A stretch of 8,786 nucleotides of DNA from an uncultured Eubacteriales bacterium (GCA_934489735.1 CAKSSR010000047.1:1-8786); one strand, 5' to 3'. Shown: positions 1-5,612, numbered from the stretch's first letter. Translations and numbers: made by a program. Notes: generated by a model from the letters alone, not told the origin.

Positions 1-2
1 GT

Positions 3-77
3 TTCCGTATATGCTGACTATATTCGACCACTAACTCATGACTAAATTCACGAGTGTGCGTGGTCGTTTCTAATCAA
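3..77. repeat. Left copy of a 75-bp terminal inverted repeat
   Basis: This stretch is the exact reverse complement of the last 75 bases of the window (8712-8786), by direct comparison of both ends. Beyond base 77 the two copies diverge at once. Within it, 26-65 can fold: an outer GACCAC/GTGGTC stem encloses an inner 8-bp stem with one G-T pair and a 6-base loop. It may be a dispersed repeat at which an assembly stopped, an element end, or a recombination site. Its position at the very edge favours a contig boundary in a repeat. No coding function is seen. Confidence 0.9.
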
Positions 78-99
78 CTTTTCTAATAGTTCCTTTGCG

Positions 100-570
100 G
101 ACCGTACTATTTAAGTAAAATTTTATTGTTGTTATCCAATTTTCCAACGCTCTCTTGAAATAACAAGTAATTCTTTTGCAAAGACTTTAAACCGGATATA
201 TAATAGCTGGTCTCTTTGTGATGGTCTTGCCTTTTTTATTTTCAAGTATCTTAATATTTGTTGAAATATTGGTATCTCATCGGTCTTTCCTCGTATATTC
301 TCCTTCCCTAAAACAACTCCGTTAGATATGCTGTTACTGTTTGAAGTGCTGAGTGTCTTTGTTTTGACTTTGATTGCGCCTTCTCTATCCCAAATTCCTC
401 TTTAAAAAATCTTCTTTATCCTCGGCAAACGTCATTATATCACTTAATTTATGTTTATATATCCTTGATGTCTTGAATTTTCTACTATTGCAAATCTTCG
501 CTGTAGTTCTTTTCCCATTTGATTTATTTTCTTCCTATCATACCATACCTTGATTCCCTTTTTATATTTT
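100..570 (-). pseudogene. Decayed ISAs1-family transposase remnant
   Basis: Read on the minus strand, several frames give fragments in the order expected of an ISAs1 (H-repeat type) transposase. First comes an N-terminal part beginning MGKELQRRFAIVENSRHQGY (ATG near 518), then KLSDIM, then FAEDKEDFLK and EEFGIE. These are followed by HSALQTVTAYLTE, VVLGKENIRGKTDEIPIF, KGKTIT, and finally AKELLVISRERWKI near the C-terminal catalytic region. Frameshifts, stops and deletions separate the pieces. The regions of the first two catalytic aspartates are missing, and the glutamate expected after WKI reads as glycine (135-137). Total length is well under half of a normal gene of about 370 codons. It is a different subgroup from the element at 1153-2043. 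The family assignment is from recalled motifs, not a search. It is certainly non-functional. Nothing else is seen in the first 580 bases apart from the terminal repeat. Confidence 0.6.
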
Positions 571-584
571 TTATAAAAATAATA

Positions 585-674
585 TGTGATAAATTACAAA
601 AATACTTGACGGCACATATATGTATGCATTATAATAACAAGTATAATAAATTTTTCAAGGAGTGATTAGAATGG
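585..674 (+). repeat. 90-bp leader repeat, copy A (promoter plus RBS)
   Basis: This 90-bp block matches 2043-2132 without gaps at about 80 of 90 positions. It holds the promoter, the untranslated leader and the ribosome binding site of the gene at 671. The differences cluster around the promoter spacer and just after the -10 box. The -10 box, the AAGGAGTGATTAGAATGG end and the palindromic centre are unchanged, and the -35 box differs only at its last base. The two copies are the upstream halves of a duplicated gene cassette. Confidence 0.9.
606..635 (+). promoter_or_regulatory. Sigma-A promoter with palindrome in the spacer
   Basis: The -35 box is TTGACG (606-611) and the -10 box is TATAAT (630-635), with an 18-base spacer. 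Inside the spacer lies the perfect 10-bp palindrome ACATATATGT (614-623). It is kept in the second leader copy although its flanks have changed. A dimeric repressor binding there would block RNA polymerase, so it is a plausible operator; that role is inference. Confidence 0.75.
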
Positions 675-1057
675 GTTATAATTCTGATGAAGTTGTATAT
701 GAAGAGCCTTTAACTGATAATATTTCTAAAGACTGTAAGAAGTTTTTAATGTCGAAAGGCTATGACCTGTGGGGTTTAATGGACATTCTTTTTGATAAAG
801 GGGTAACATCACCTCACGGATTAAAGAGAAAAAATGATAAAATTCAGGGAGACTTTTTAGATTTCTTTGATATAAATGGAATGGAGAATAAAAGATTCTT
901 TGTAAAGGATCAGTACGGTTATGTGGATAAATTTAAGTGTGATATAAATAAACTAAAAGACGTACTAAGAAAAGGTTTTGAAAGTCTTAATAAGCGTGGT
1001 GGCTTTGAGGTAGACAGAGCATATTATATTGAATATGATAATGATAAAGATAATTAA
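671..1057 (+). CDS. Small hypothetical protein, array gene 1
   Basis: A 128-residue protein that I do not recognise. The frame is open three codons further upstream (GTG at 662), but that codon lies inside the ribosome binding site AAGGAGTGAT; the ATG at 671 is correctly spaced and is the better start. There is no signal peptide or membrane segment, so it is probably cytosolic. It is rich in Asp, Glu and Lys. Residues about 76-88 (RFFVKDQYGYVDK) resemble the segment QYFISTDGFGNVTKY of the gene at 2129, and the rest of both C-terminal halves aligns weakly, which suggests distant paralogy. Its C-terminal 40 codons also match the broken fragment at 2478-2603. It has its own promoter and terminator, so it is a one-gene unit. 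Small, diverse, tandemly duplicated soluble proteins of this kind are often immunity or other defence-related accessory proteins, but no motif here proves that. Confidence 0.8.
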   Translation: MGYNSDEVVYEEPLTDNISKDCKKFLMSKGYDLWGLMDILFDKGVTSPHGLKRKNDKIQGDFLDFFDINGMENKRFFVKDQYGYVDKFKCDINKLKDVLRKGFESLNKRGGFEVDRAYYIEYDNDKDN

Positions 1058-1072
1058 TTAATAGACAAGGAA

Positions 1073-1112
1073 GCAGGAGACTATCTTAAATGGTAGCTCT
1101 TGCTTTTTATTT
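1073..1112 (+). terminator. Rho-independent terminator of array gene 1
   Basis: The 5' arm GCAGGAGACTATC (1073-1085) pairs with GGTAGCTCTTGC (1092-1103) over 12 base pairs with one bulged A and two G-T pairs. The loop is six bases. A T-rich tract TTTTTATTT follows. It lies 15 bases after the stop codon of the gene at 671. Confidence 0.85.
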
Positions 1113-1152
1113 AAAAAAACAAGTACTTTTTACAAAATTGAATAATCGATGT
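1073..1152 (+). repeat. 80-bp trailer repeat, copy 1
   Basis: Identical at all 80 bases to 2604-2683. It starts with a terminator hairpin and continues as an AT-rich non-coding tail containing AAGTACTT. The identity ends exactly where the IS element begins (1153). In the second copy it ends where the promoter region of the gene at 2757 begins. Confidence 0.95.
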
Positions 1153-1168
1153 AGGGCAACCGCATGAA
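1153..1168. repeat. Left terminal inverted repeat of the IS
   Basis: AGGGCAACCGCATGAA is matched, in reverse complement and with one mismatch, by 2028-2043. It starts immediately after the 80-bp trailer repeat. Confidence 0.8.
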
Positions 1169-1213
1169 AAAATTGATAGGAGTGGTATAATAGAAAATAG
1201 GAGGGGATAAGTT

Positions 1214-2027
1214 ATGATAGAGTACTTTGAAGAATTAAGTGATAGCAGGCAACAATGGAAGATAAAATATAGATTAGCAGAAGTAGTAGTTATGGCGATA
1301 ATAGCAGTAACGGCAGGGGCAGAACATTGGAGCGAGATATCAATGTATTGCCAATCAAAAGAGAGATTGTTAAAGGGAAAATTCAAATTAAAGCTGGAGA
1401 ATGGGATACCAACAGAAGATACATTTCAAAGGATATTTGCAATAATCAAGCCGAAAGAGTTCGAGAGATGTTTTATGAAATGGATAAAATCAGTAATAAG
1501 GATATCGGAAGGAGAGATAGTCAGTGTAGGTGGGAAGACGTTGAAAAGGGGGAGTAGGGATGAGGATTTTAAAGCGATACATATGGTAAGTGCATGGGCG
1601 AATCAAACGCAGGTGGTATTAGAACAAATCAAGGTAGATGAGAAGAGCAATTAGATACCAGCAGTACCAGAGTTACTAGACATGATATAGGTAGAGTGAT
1701 GCGATGAGTTGTCAAAAGGAGGAAGATAATAGAGAAGAGATGTGAATATGTGGTTTGTTTAAAAGGGAGTCAAGGGAAACTGCATGATGAAGTGAAACTA
1801 TATTTTGAAACAGTACAAGGAAACAGAAAGAATTATCAATTAAAAGAGAGGAAGACGAAAGGGAAAGATCACGGTAGGATAGAGAGAAGGGAATATTTTT
1901 TAACGACGGATATCGAATGGATAGAAAATAGAAAAGAATGGGCTAATTTAAATGCAATAGGGATGGTTAGAAGTAGACGAATTGTTAATGGGATAGAAAG
2001 TAGTGATGACAGGTATTTTATATCATC
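1214..2027 (+). pseudogene. ISAs1-family transposase, broken
   Basis: The start is clear: ATG at 1214 behind AGGAGGGG. The first frame (146 codons, to 1654) shows the ISAs1 N-terminal region: YFEELSDSRQQWKIKYRL, then VVVMAIIAVTAGAEHWSEI, NGIPTEDTFQRIFA, and GKTLKRGS. After an in-frame TAG it still reads IPAVPELLDMI. Homology then shifts frame: DAMSCQK at 1698-1718, and YVVCLKGSQGKLHDEVKLYFE from 1747 running to DDRYFIS near 2024. About 80 C-terminal codons, which should contain the catalytic glutamate, are missing. The first catalytic Asp of the usual DGKTL motif is Gly here (codon 106, GGT at 1529-1531). The second is out of frame with the start. The enzyme is therefore dead by several independent changes. 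Confidence 0.85.
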
Positions 2028-2043
2028 TTCATGCGGTTGCTCT
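2028..2043. repeat. Right terminal inverted repeat of the IS
   Basis: TTCATGCGGTTGCTCT is the reverse complement of the left end with one mismatch. The final T is also the first base of the second leader repeat, so the junction is exact to the base. Confidence 0.8.
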
Positions 2044-2132
2044 GTGATAAATTACAAAAACACTTGACAATACATATATGTATATGTTATAATAACAAAT
2101 GTAATAAATTTTTAAAGGAGTGATTAGAATGG
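2043..2132 (+). repeat. 90-bp leader repeat, copy B (promoter plus RBS)
   Basis: The ungapped partner of 585-674, differing at about 10 positions. It carries the promoter and ribosome binding site of the gene at 2129. The coding sequences that follow the two copies have diverged far more than the leaders, which points either to selection on the leader or to later exchange of leaders. Confidence 0.9.
2064..2093 (+). promoter_or_regulatory. Sigma-A promoter with palindrome in the spacer
   Basis: A consensus -35 TTGACA (2064-2069) and -10 TATAAT (2088-2093) are separated by 18 bases. The spacer contains the 12-bp palindrome TACATATATGTA (2071-2082), whose inner 10 bases equal the palindrome in the first leader. 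It is predicted to be strong, and a candidate operator lies between the boxes. Confidence 0.8.
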
Positions 2133-2470
2133 ATAAAGATATTCGTGAAGACTTAATAGCTAAGAATAATGCATTAGAACGCAGTGTTTCTAAATTTGAA
2201 GAAGGAGGTGTAGAATATCTATCTCTTCCATATGGGACTGACGCTCAACTGATGGATTTGAGACCAATATTTGAGGGTTTGAAGGAACTTATTGATAAAA
2301 GTTCACATCAGTATTTTATAAGTACCGATGGTTTTGGAAACGTTACTAAATACGATAAAGTTGGAATAAAAGGAGAATTAGAAGGTTATTTTAAGCAATA
2401 CGATGAACCTAGTACTTATACTTATGGCGGGTTATTTCTTCAATACGATCCTAGTGAATCTTTAGATTAA
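2129..2470 (+). CDS. Small hypothetical protein, array gene 2
   Basis: A 113-residue protein that I do not recognise. I start it at the ATG at 2129; the earlier in-frame GTG (2120) is part of the ribosome binding site AAAGGAGTGAT. It is acidic and soluble, with no signal peptide or membrane segment. The N-terminal 25 residues look helical and charged. Residues 61-75 (QYFISTDGFGNVTKY) match the pattern of the gene at 671 (RFFVKDQYGYVDK), and the shared leader supports common origin. There is no terminator directly after the stop. Transcription would run on through the broken paralogue fragment (2478-2603) to the terminator at 2604. The present 3' end may thus be the product of a recombination that joined this gene to the tail of another family member. 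Confidence 0.8.
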   Translation: MDKDIREDLIAKNNALERSVSKFEEGGVEYLSLPYGTDAQLMDLRPIFEGLKELIDKSSHQYFISTDGFGNVTKYDKVGIKGELEGYFKQYDEPSTYTYGGLFLQYDPSESLD

Positions 2471-2477
2471 GAGACAA

Positions 2478-2603
2478 TTGGATACAGTCAGTCTTGATAT
2501 AAGTTAATTAAAATAAGTATCAAGGAAAGGTTTTTAAGGCCTCAATAAAGATTACGGTCGGATAGACAGAGAATATTAAATGAAATATAGCTATGAATTA
2601 AGG
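2478..2603 (+). pseudogene. 3' remnant of a paralogue of array gene 1
   Basis: From about 2478 this non-coding stretch reads, in a frame one base off from the preceding gene, LDTVSLDIS*LK*VSRKGF, then *GLNKDYGRIDREY*. The C-terminus of the gene at 671 reads VDKFKCDINKLKDVLRKGF, then ESLNKRGGFEVDRAYY. The match is collinear, with the same spacing, and has four stop codons. It ends, as gene 1 does, just before the 80-bp trailer. It is therefore the tail of a third array member whose front has been lost. It is too short and broken to encode anything. Confidence 0.75.
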
Positions 2604-2643
2604 GCAGGAGACTATCTTAAATGGTAGCTCTTGCTTTTTATTT
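2604..2643 (+). terminator. Rho-independent terminator, second copy
   Basis: The same bulged 12-bp hairpin and T-rich tract as at 1073-1112. It now ends transcription coming from the gene at 2129, whose stop codon lies 133 bases upstream. Confidence 0.85.
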
Positions 2644-2683
2644 AAAAAAACAAGTACTTTTTACAAAATTGAATAATCGATGT
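2604..2683 (+). repeat. 80-bp trailer repeat, copy 2
   Basis: Base-for-base identical to 1073-1152. It follows the broken paralogue just as copy 1 follows intact gene 1, so it marks the downstream edge of a cassette. Confidence 0.95.
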
Positions 2684-2720
2684 CAAAACATTTGACACAA
2701 GTGTGATTATGTGATACTAT
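2681..2720 (+). promoter_or_regulatory. Sigma-A promoter overlapping an inverted repeat
   Basis: The -35 box is TTGACA (2692-2697) and the -10 box is TACTAT (2715-2720), with a 17-base spacer. The -35 box is the right arm of the perfect inverted repeat TGTCAAAACATTTGACA (2681-2697; 7-bp arms, 3-base centre). This is a plausible repressor site, and it differs from the palindrome in the other two promoters. Confidence 0.75.
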
Positions 2721-2756
2721 AGTAATAAATATTTATTAAAACAAGGAGGAGAATTT

Positions 2757-3107
2757 ATGAGATTTTTTTATATTACTAATGATATTATAGAATATGCTGA
2801 GAAACCAGTTGATTTAATCTTCAAAAAAGAAGGAGACTCTTACAAATTTAAAGAAAATTTTAAGAATGATTTCTATGCAATTAAATTTAAGGACGATAAA
2901 GATGACATAGTATTTGTAAGGAAAGAGAGATTTGACGACAATGTCAAGAAATATGAAGCATTTTTAAGTGGGATGAAAGAAAATATTGAAGAAATTAATG
3001 CGACGTATCCACATCACAAAGAATATGACGGGGGGATGTGCGCGATCAACTTAACTGGGAACGAAATAACTGTATATGATAAAATAGAGATAGACAAAGA
3101 ATATTAA
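2757..3107 (+). CDS. Small hypothetical protein, array gene 3
   Basis: A 116-residue protein that I do not recognise. The ATG at 2757 follows AGGAGG (2744-2749) at good spacing. It is acidic and soluble, with no signal peptide. The first half has many Phe, Lys and Asp residues in short alternating stretches typical of beta strands. A charged helical section (about 56-80) follows, and then a C-terminal segment AINLTGNEITVYDKIEI (96-112). That last segment faintly resembles ISTDGFGNVTKYDKVGI of the gene at 2129, so it may be a very distant relative. Its leader is not the shared 90-bp repeat. It has its own promoter directly behind the second trailer repeat and its own terminator. Function unknown. 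Confidence 0.78.
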   Translation: MRFFYITNDIIEYAEKPVDLIFKKEGDSYKFKENFKNDFYAIKFKDDKDDIVFVRKERFDDNVKKYEAFLSGMKENIEEINATYPHHKEYDGGMCAINLTGNEITVYDKIEIDKEY

Positions 3108-3131
3108 GTCTCAACAATCTAATAACCTACG

Positions 3132-3188
3132 AGCTAAAAATAAAGCTGTCGATCAAAATTAATTTGAAAAAGACAGCTTTTAGCTTTT
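3132..3188. terminator. Hairpin terminator between convergent genes
   Basis: AAAGCTGTC (3142-3150) pairs with GACAGCTTT (3172-3180). An outer AGCTAAAA/TTTAGCT pairing (from 3132, to 3185) extends the stem across a small bulge. On the plus strand short T runs follow. On the minus strand the stem is followed by TTTATTTTT. It probably ends both the plus-strand gene at 2757 and the minus-strand gene at 3202-4302. Confidence 0.75.
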
Positions 3189-3201
3189 GATTATATAGCA
3201 A

Positions 3202-4302
3202 TTAATAGCCAGACAATTTAAAAGAACAACTATTATATGGGATATTTTTATAATAATTAAGGATAAGTTTATCGTCGTCATCGACATAAGAGATCAAATC
3301 AAGATCTGTTCCGACTATAGAAACGGATGATAAATTAATATCAATATCTGAGATATTTTCTTTATTGATCGATATAGAGACGGTATAATTATCAGAGAAT
3401 TGGATACCATCTTTTTGCTTTTTTTGACTAGTCGTATGACTAATACCTATCTCGTCATAAGGGATAGACCAAATTTGTTTAGAATTGTAATCAGTCACAT
3501 TAAGGCTGACATACTTTTTTTGAAGATCTTGTGGCATTTTACTAATAATACTAAAGGCGAGATTACATAAATTGTTCAATGGTTTTATAGCGATATTAGA
3601 ATCATTGATAAAATCTAAGAAAATTGACTCTTCGGATGAGATTTTGTTTGGAACTTCAAACCTTTTTGAATACAAGCAAACATTATTAGAGCCACCGGCA
3701 GGCGACAAGTAATAGTTTTCATTACCAATTTTAAAGATTAATGAAGACGAATTAAGAATTTTTGAAATATTGTCTTCACTATATGCTATTTCCAAAGTAT
3801 ATTTTTTATAGGAAGTGGGGAAACTACAAGAAACTGATAATATATCGATTGCTTCATTATTAGAATTGGTAAGAGATCCATTCAATCCGTTTATAATATC
3901 TTGAATTTTTTGACAAGGGGAAGAGACACCCTTACTAAATTCGTAAGAAAACGATAATCTGATTTGATTATCTGAGCATTTTTCACAACTGTATAAGAAA
4001 AGTTTAGAATTATTAAAGAAAAGTGAAATCGAGTCATTATTATCACAGTTTTTTAGCTCGCTAGTATCTATTGTTATAGAAACGAAGTCATCATTGATAG
4101 ATATATTGCTATAATGAATTCTTTTTTCACCTACTTTTAAGTCGACTATTAAAATTTCTTTATCTTCATTATCTTTTTTTAGCTCATCATTAATATTTTT
4201 ATCATCTATGGAAACATCCGGCTCAATTGCATAAGATAATATATTGGCAGAGAACAAAAAAAGCACAGCAGATAGAACAATTGTTATATTTTTTTTACCC
4301 AT
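3202..4302 (-). CDS. Secreted hypothetical protein with signal peptide
   Basis: A 366-residue protein that I do not recognise. Residues 1-25 form a signal peptide: MGKK, a hydrophobic core (ITIVLSAVLFLFSANIL) and a probable signal peptidase I site after SYA. There is no lipobox cysteine, LPXTG motif or C-terminal membrane anchor, so it is probably released or held non-covalently. The mature part is rich in Ser, Asn, Asp and Ile, with short alternating stretches suggesting beta-sandwich domains. About nine cysteines are spread through it, including a CEKC pair near residue 108 and one close to the C-terminus (NSCSFKLSGY). That is a high number for an exported Firmicute protein. ATG at 4302 is preceded by AGAGGGAT. 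It is a single-gene unit with promoter 4338-4366 and terminator 3132-3188. Confidence 0.8.
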   Translation of the reverse strand: MGKKNITIVLSAVLFLFSANILSYAIEPDVSIDDKNINDELKKDNEDKEILIVDLKVGEKRIHYSNISINDDFVSITIDTSELKNCDNNDSISLFFNNSKLFLYSCEKCSDNQIRLSFSYEFSKGVSSPCQKIQDIINGLNGSLTNSNNEAIDILSVSCSFPTSYKKYTLEIAYSEDNISKILNSSSLIFKIGNENYYLSPAGGSNNVCLYSKRFEVPNKISSEESIFLDFINDSNIAIKPLNNLCNLAFSIISKMPQDLQKKYVSLNVTDYNSKQIWSIPYDEIGISHTTSQKKQKDGIQFSDNYTVSISINKENISDIDINLSSVSIVGTDLDLISYVDDDDKLILNYYKNIPYNSCSFKLSGY

Positions 4303-4337
4303 TATAGATCCCTCTTTTCACTTTTATGATAATTTTA

Positions 4338-4366
4338 ATTATATATCATAGAAAAGAATATGACAA
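4338..4366 (-). promoter_or_regulatory. Sigma-A promoter of the secreted-protein gene
   Basis: On the minus strand, TTGTCA (4366-4361) and TATAAT (4343-4338) are separated by exactly 17 bases. The start codon lies about 35 bases downstream of the -10 box. The -35 box overlaps that of the opposite promoter. Confidence 0.75.
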
Positions 4367-4388
4367 CAAGAGAATTCCAAAGTATATT
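4360..4388 (+). promoter_or_regulatory. Sigma-A promoter of the 49-codon gene
   Basis: ATGACA (4360-4365) and TATATT (4383-4388), each 5 of 6 to consensus, with a 17-base spacer. It drives the gene at 4417. Five of the six -35 bases are shared with the -35 box of the divergent minus-strand promoter. Confidence 0.6.
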
Positions 4389-4416
4389 AAATTTTTTTTA
4401 ATAAAGGGGGCATAAT

Positions 4417-4566
4417 ATGAATAATAAAATAGAGGAAGATTTATCAAAAGAGACAAATTTAGAAAGGAAAGAATGGATAATAGCAAAATATTATCTAAAC
4501 GATATGATTGATATAAAGGACAGTAACATGCTAGCATTAAAATATTTAGGTAGACCAGAGTTTTAA
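4417..4566 (+). CDS. 49-residue hypothetical protein
   Basis: ATG at 4417 follows AAGGGGG (4404-4410) at ideal spacing. The 49 codons end at TAA (4564-4566), and a perfect terminator hairpin follows 33 bases later. Promoter, ribosome binding site, frame and terminator together make this a real gene despite its length. The product is charged and probably helical: an acidic N-terminus (IEEDLSKETNLERKEW), then IIAKYYLNDMIDIKDSNMLALKY, ending LGRPEF. No signal peptide or membrane span. I do not recognise it. Divergence from the secreted-protein gene with overlapping promoters hints at linked regulation. Confidence 0.7.
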   Translation: MNNKIEEDLSKETNLERKEWIIAKYYLNDMIDIKDSNMLALKYLGRPEF

Positions 4567-4599
4567 AGGATAAAAGTGATGATTTTTTAAGAAATTATT

Positions 4600-4627
4600 A
4601 CGACAGTAGAGGATACTGTCGTTTTTT
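4600..4627 (+). terminator. Perfect hairpin terminator
   Basis: ACGACAGTA (4600-4608), loop GAGGA, TACTGTCGT (4614-4622): a perfect 9-bp stem followed by TTTTT. It terminates the 49-codon gene. On the minus strand no T tract follows the stem at once, so it is a weaker terminator for cysK, which ends 11 bases away. Confidence 0.9.
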
Positions 4628-4637
4628 CTTTGTTTTT

Positions 4638-5540
4638 TTATAAATATCTCTGACCATTGTCAGGACATATTACCACTATCGAAACATTTTCGAAACTTTT
4701 GGCTAATTTTGTTGCAGCACATATAGCTGCCCCTGAGGAAATCCCTAGGAATAGTCCCTCACTTCTTGACACTTTGTTAACGGTAGCATAAGCTTCCTCA
4801 TCACTTATTGTAATTATCTTATCAATTACTGACATATCCAATGTCTGTGGTAAGAATCCTGCTCCTATTCCTTCTATTTTATGTTTCCCCTTGATCCCGC
4901 ATGATAAAAATGGACTTGCTGATGGTTCCACGGCGATAACTTTTAAATTATTATACTTCTTTTTTAAATATCTTCCCGTCCCCGTGATTGTCCCTCCAGA
5001 TCCGACGCCTGCTACTAAATAGTCTAAGCTTGTATTTAGATCCATAAAGATCTCTGGTCCCGTCGTGCACTCATGTGAAATTGGATTGTTTATATTATTA
5101 AATTGATCTAGCATTATAGAATTGTCTATTTCGTTTAAAAGTTCTTTGGCCTTTCTTATAGATCCCTTCATTCCCTCTCCTGCATCCGTCAATACTATTT
5201 CAGCTCCGTATGATTTTAGTAATTCTTTCTTATTTTTGCTTATTGATTCTGGCATAACTAATATAGAATTGTATCCATATACTTTCGAAATCGCTGCAAT
5301 TGCTACGCCTGTGTTGCCAGATGTCGGTTCAATGATTGTATATCCTTGCTTTAGCTTTCCATTTCTTTGAGCGTCCTTAATCATATATAAAACTGGTCTA
5401 TCTTTTGATGATCCAAATGGGTTAAAATATTCAAGTTTAGCAAATATATTTGATTTTTTTATGTTTTCTTCTGAACAATAGTTAAGTAAGTTCACCATAG
5501 GGGTGTTTCCGATAAATGATATAATGTTATTGCTAGTCAA
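4638..5540 (-). CDS. cysK: Cysteine synthase (O-acetylserine sulfhydrylase)
   Basis: A cytosolic PLP enzyme of the fold-type II family that makes L-cysteine from O-acetylserine and sulfide. Counting from the TTG start: IGNTP at 10-14; KLEYFNPFGSSKDR, whose lysine (46) is expected to bind PLP; the substrate loop TSGNTG (73-78); the phosphate-binding GSGGTITGTG (180-189); GIGAGFLP; GISSGAA (266-272), whose serine contacts the pyridine nitrogen in this family. The C-terminus is PDNGQRYL, the usual PDxGxRYL ending. Length about 300 is normal. The frame extends to a GTG at 5552, but that codon overlaps GGAGTGATC, which matches the anti-Shine-Dalgarno partner over nine bases. The TTG at 5540 is therefore the likelier start. 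CysM or a cystathionine beta-synthase-like role is possible but less likely from these motifs. It is divergent from addB across about 70 bases. Confidence 0.9.
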   Translation of the reverse strand: MTSNNIISFIGNTPMVNLLNYCSEENIKKSNIFAKLEYFNPFGSSKDRPVLYMIKDAQRNGKLKQGYTIIEPTSGNTGVAIAAISKVYGYNSILVMPESISKNKKELLKSYGAEIVLTDAGEGMKGSIRKAKELLNEIDNSIMLDQFNNINNPISHECTTGPEIFMDLNTSLDYLVAGVGSGGTITGTGRYLKKKYNNLKVIAVEPSASPFLSCGIKGKHKIEGIGAGFLPQTLDMSVIDKIITISDEEAYATVNKVSRSEGLFLGISSGAAICAATKLAKSFENVSIVVICPDNGQRYL

Positions 5541-5572
5541 TTTAAAGATCACTCCAATTTTCTCTTAGTTTA

Positions 5573-5581
5573 TGATATAAT
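5573..5581 (+). promoter_or_regulatory. Extended -10 element before addB
   Basis: TGATATAAT is a perfect extended -10 (TGnTATAAT). No good -35 box lies 16-18 bases upstream, which fits an extended -10 promoter. It lies about 30 bases before the addB start codon. Confidence 0.45.
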
Positions 5582-5612
5582 TATCTTAATTAATTATGGG
5601 GGGTATAAGTGA

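Larger units (their letters stand above)
1153..2043 (+). mobile_element. Internally deleted ISAs1-family insertion sequence
   Basis: The ends are 16-bp inverted repeats, AGGGCAACCGCATGAA at 1153-1168 and TTCATGCGGTTGCTCT at 2028-2043. They differ at one base. Between them lies a broken ISAs1-family transposase gene. At about 890 bp it is clearly shorter than an intact element of this family, which is roughly 1.2-1.4 kb. No target-site duplication is visible: GAATAATCGATGT on the left does not match GTGATAAATTAC on the right. The element fills precisely the gap between one trailer repeat and the next leader repeat, so it may have been carried along in the duplication, or the junction may have been remodelled by recombination between IS copies. 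Confidence 0.85.

Noticed and set aside
20..68. tRNA or structured RNA in the terminal repeat
   Set aside because: The double stem does not make a cloverleaf, and no anticodon arm, T-loop consensus or CCA end is visible.
80..120. Second addB fragment at the left end, because both ends read LIRNDHAHS
   Set aside because: The shared residues all lie inside the 75-bp repeat; upstream of it the left side does not resemble AddB.
1111..1386. Minus-strand open frame of 91 codons
   Set aside because: It lies opposite the transposase pseudogene, the terminator and the IS end, with no ribosome binding site of note. It is a shadow of the plus-strand gene.
585..2683. CRISPR-like array from the repeated blocks
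   Set aside because: Only two copies of each repeat, 80-90 bp long, separated by whole genes; they carry promoter and terminator signals.
4346..4537. Minus-strand hydrophobic open frame of 63 codons
   Set aside because: It is antisense to the 49-codon plus-strand gene, which has promoter, RBS and terminator. The hydrophobicity is the usual result of reading charged AT-rich codons backwards.
5122..5370. Plus-strand open frame inside cysK
   Set aside because: Antisense shadow of a conserved enzyme gene with no initiation signals.
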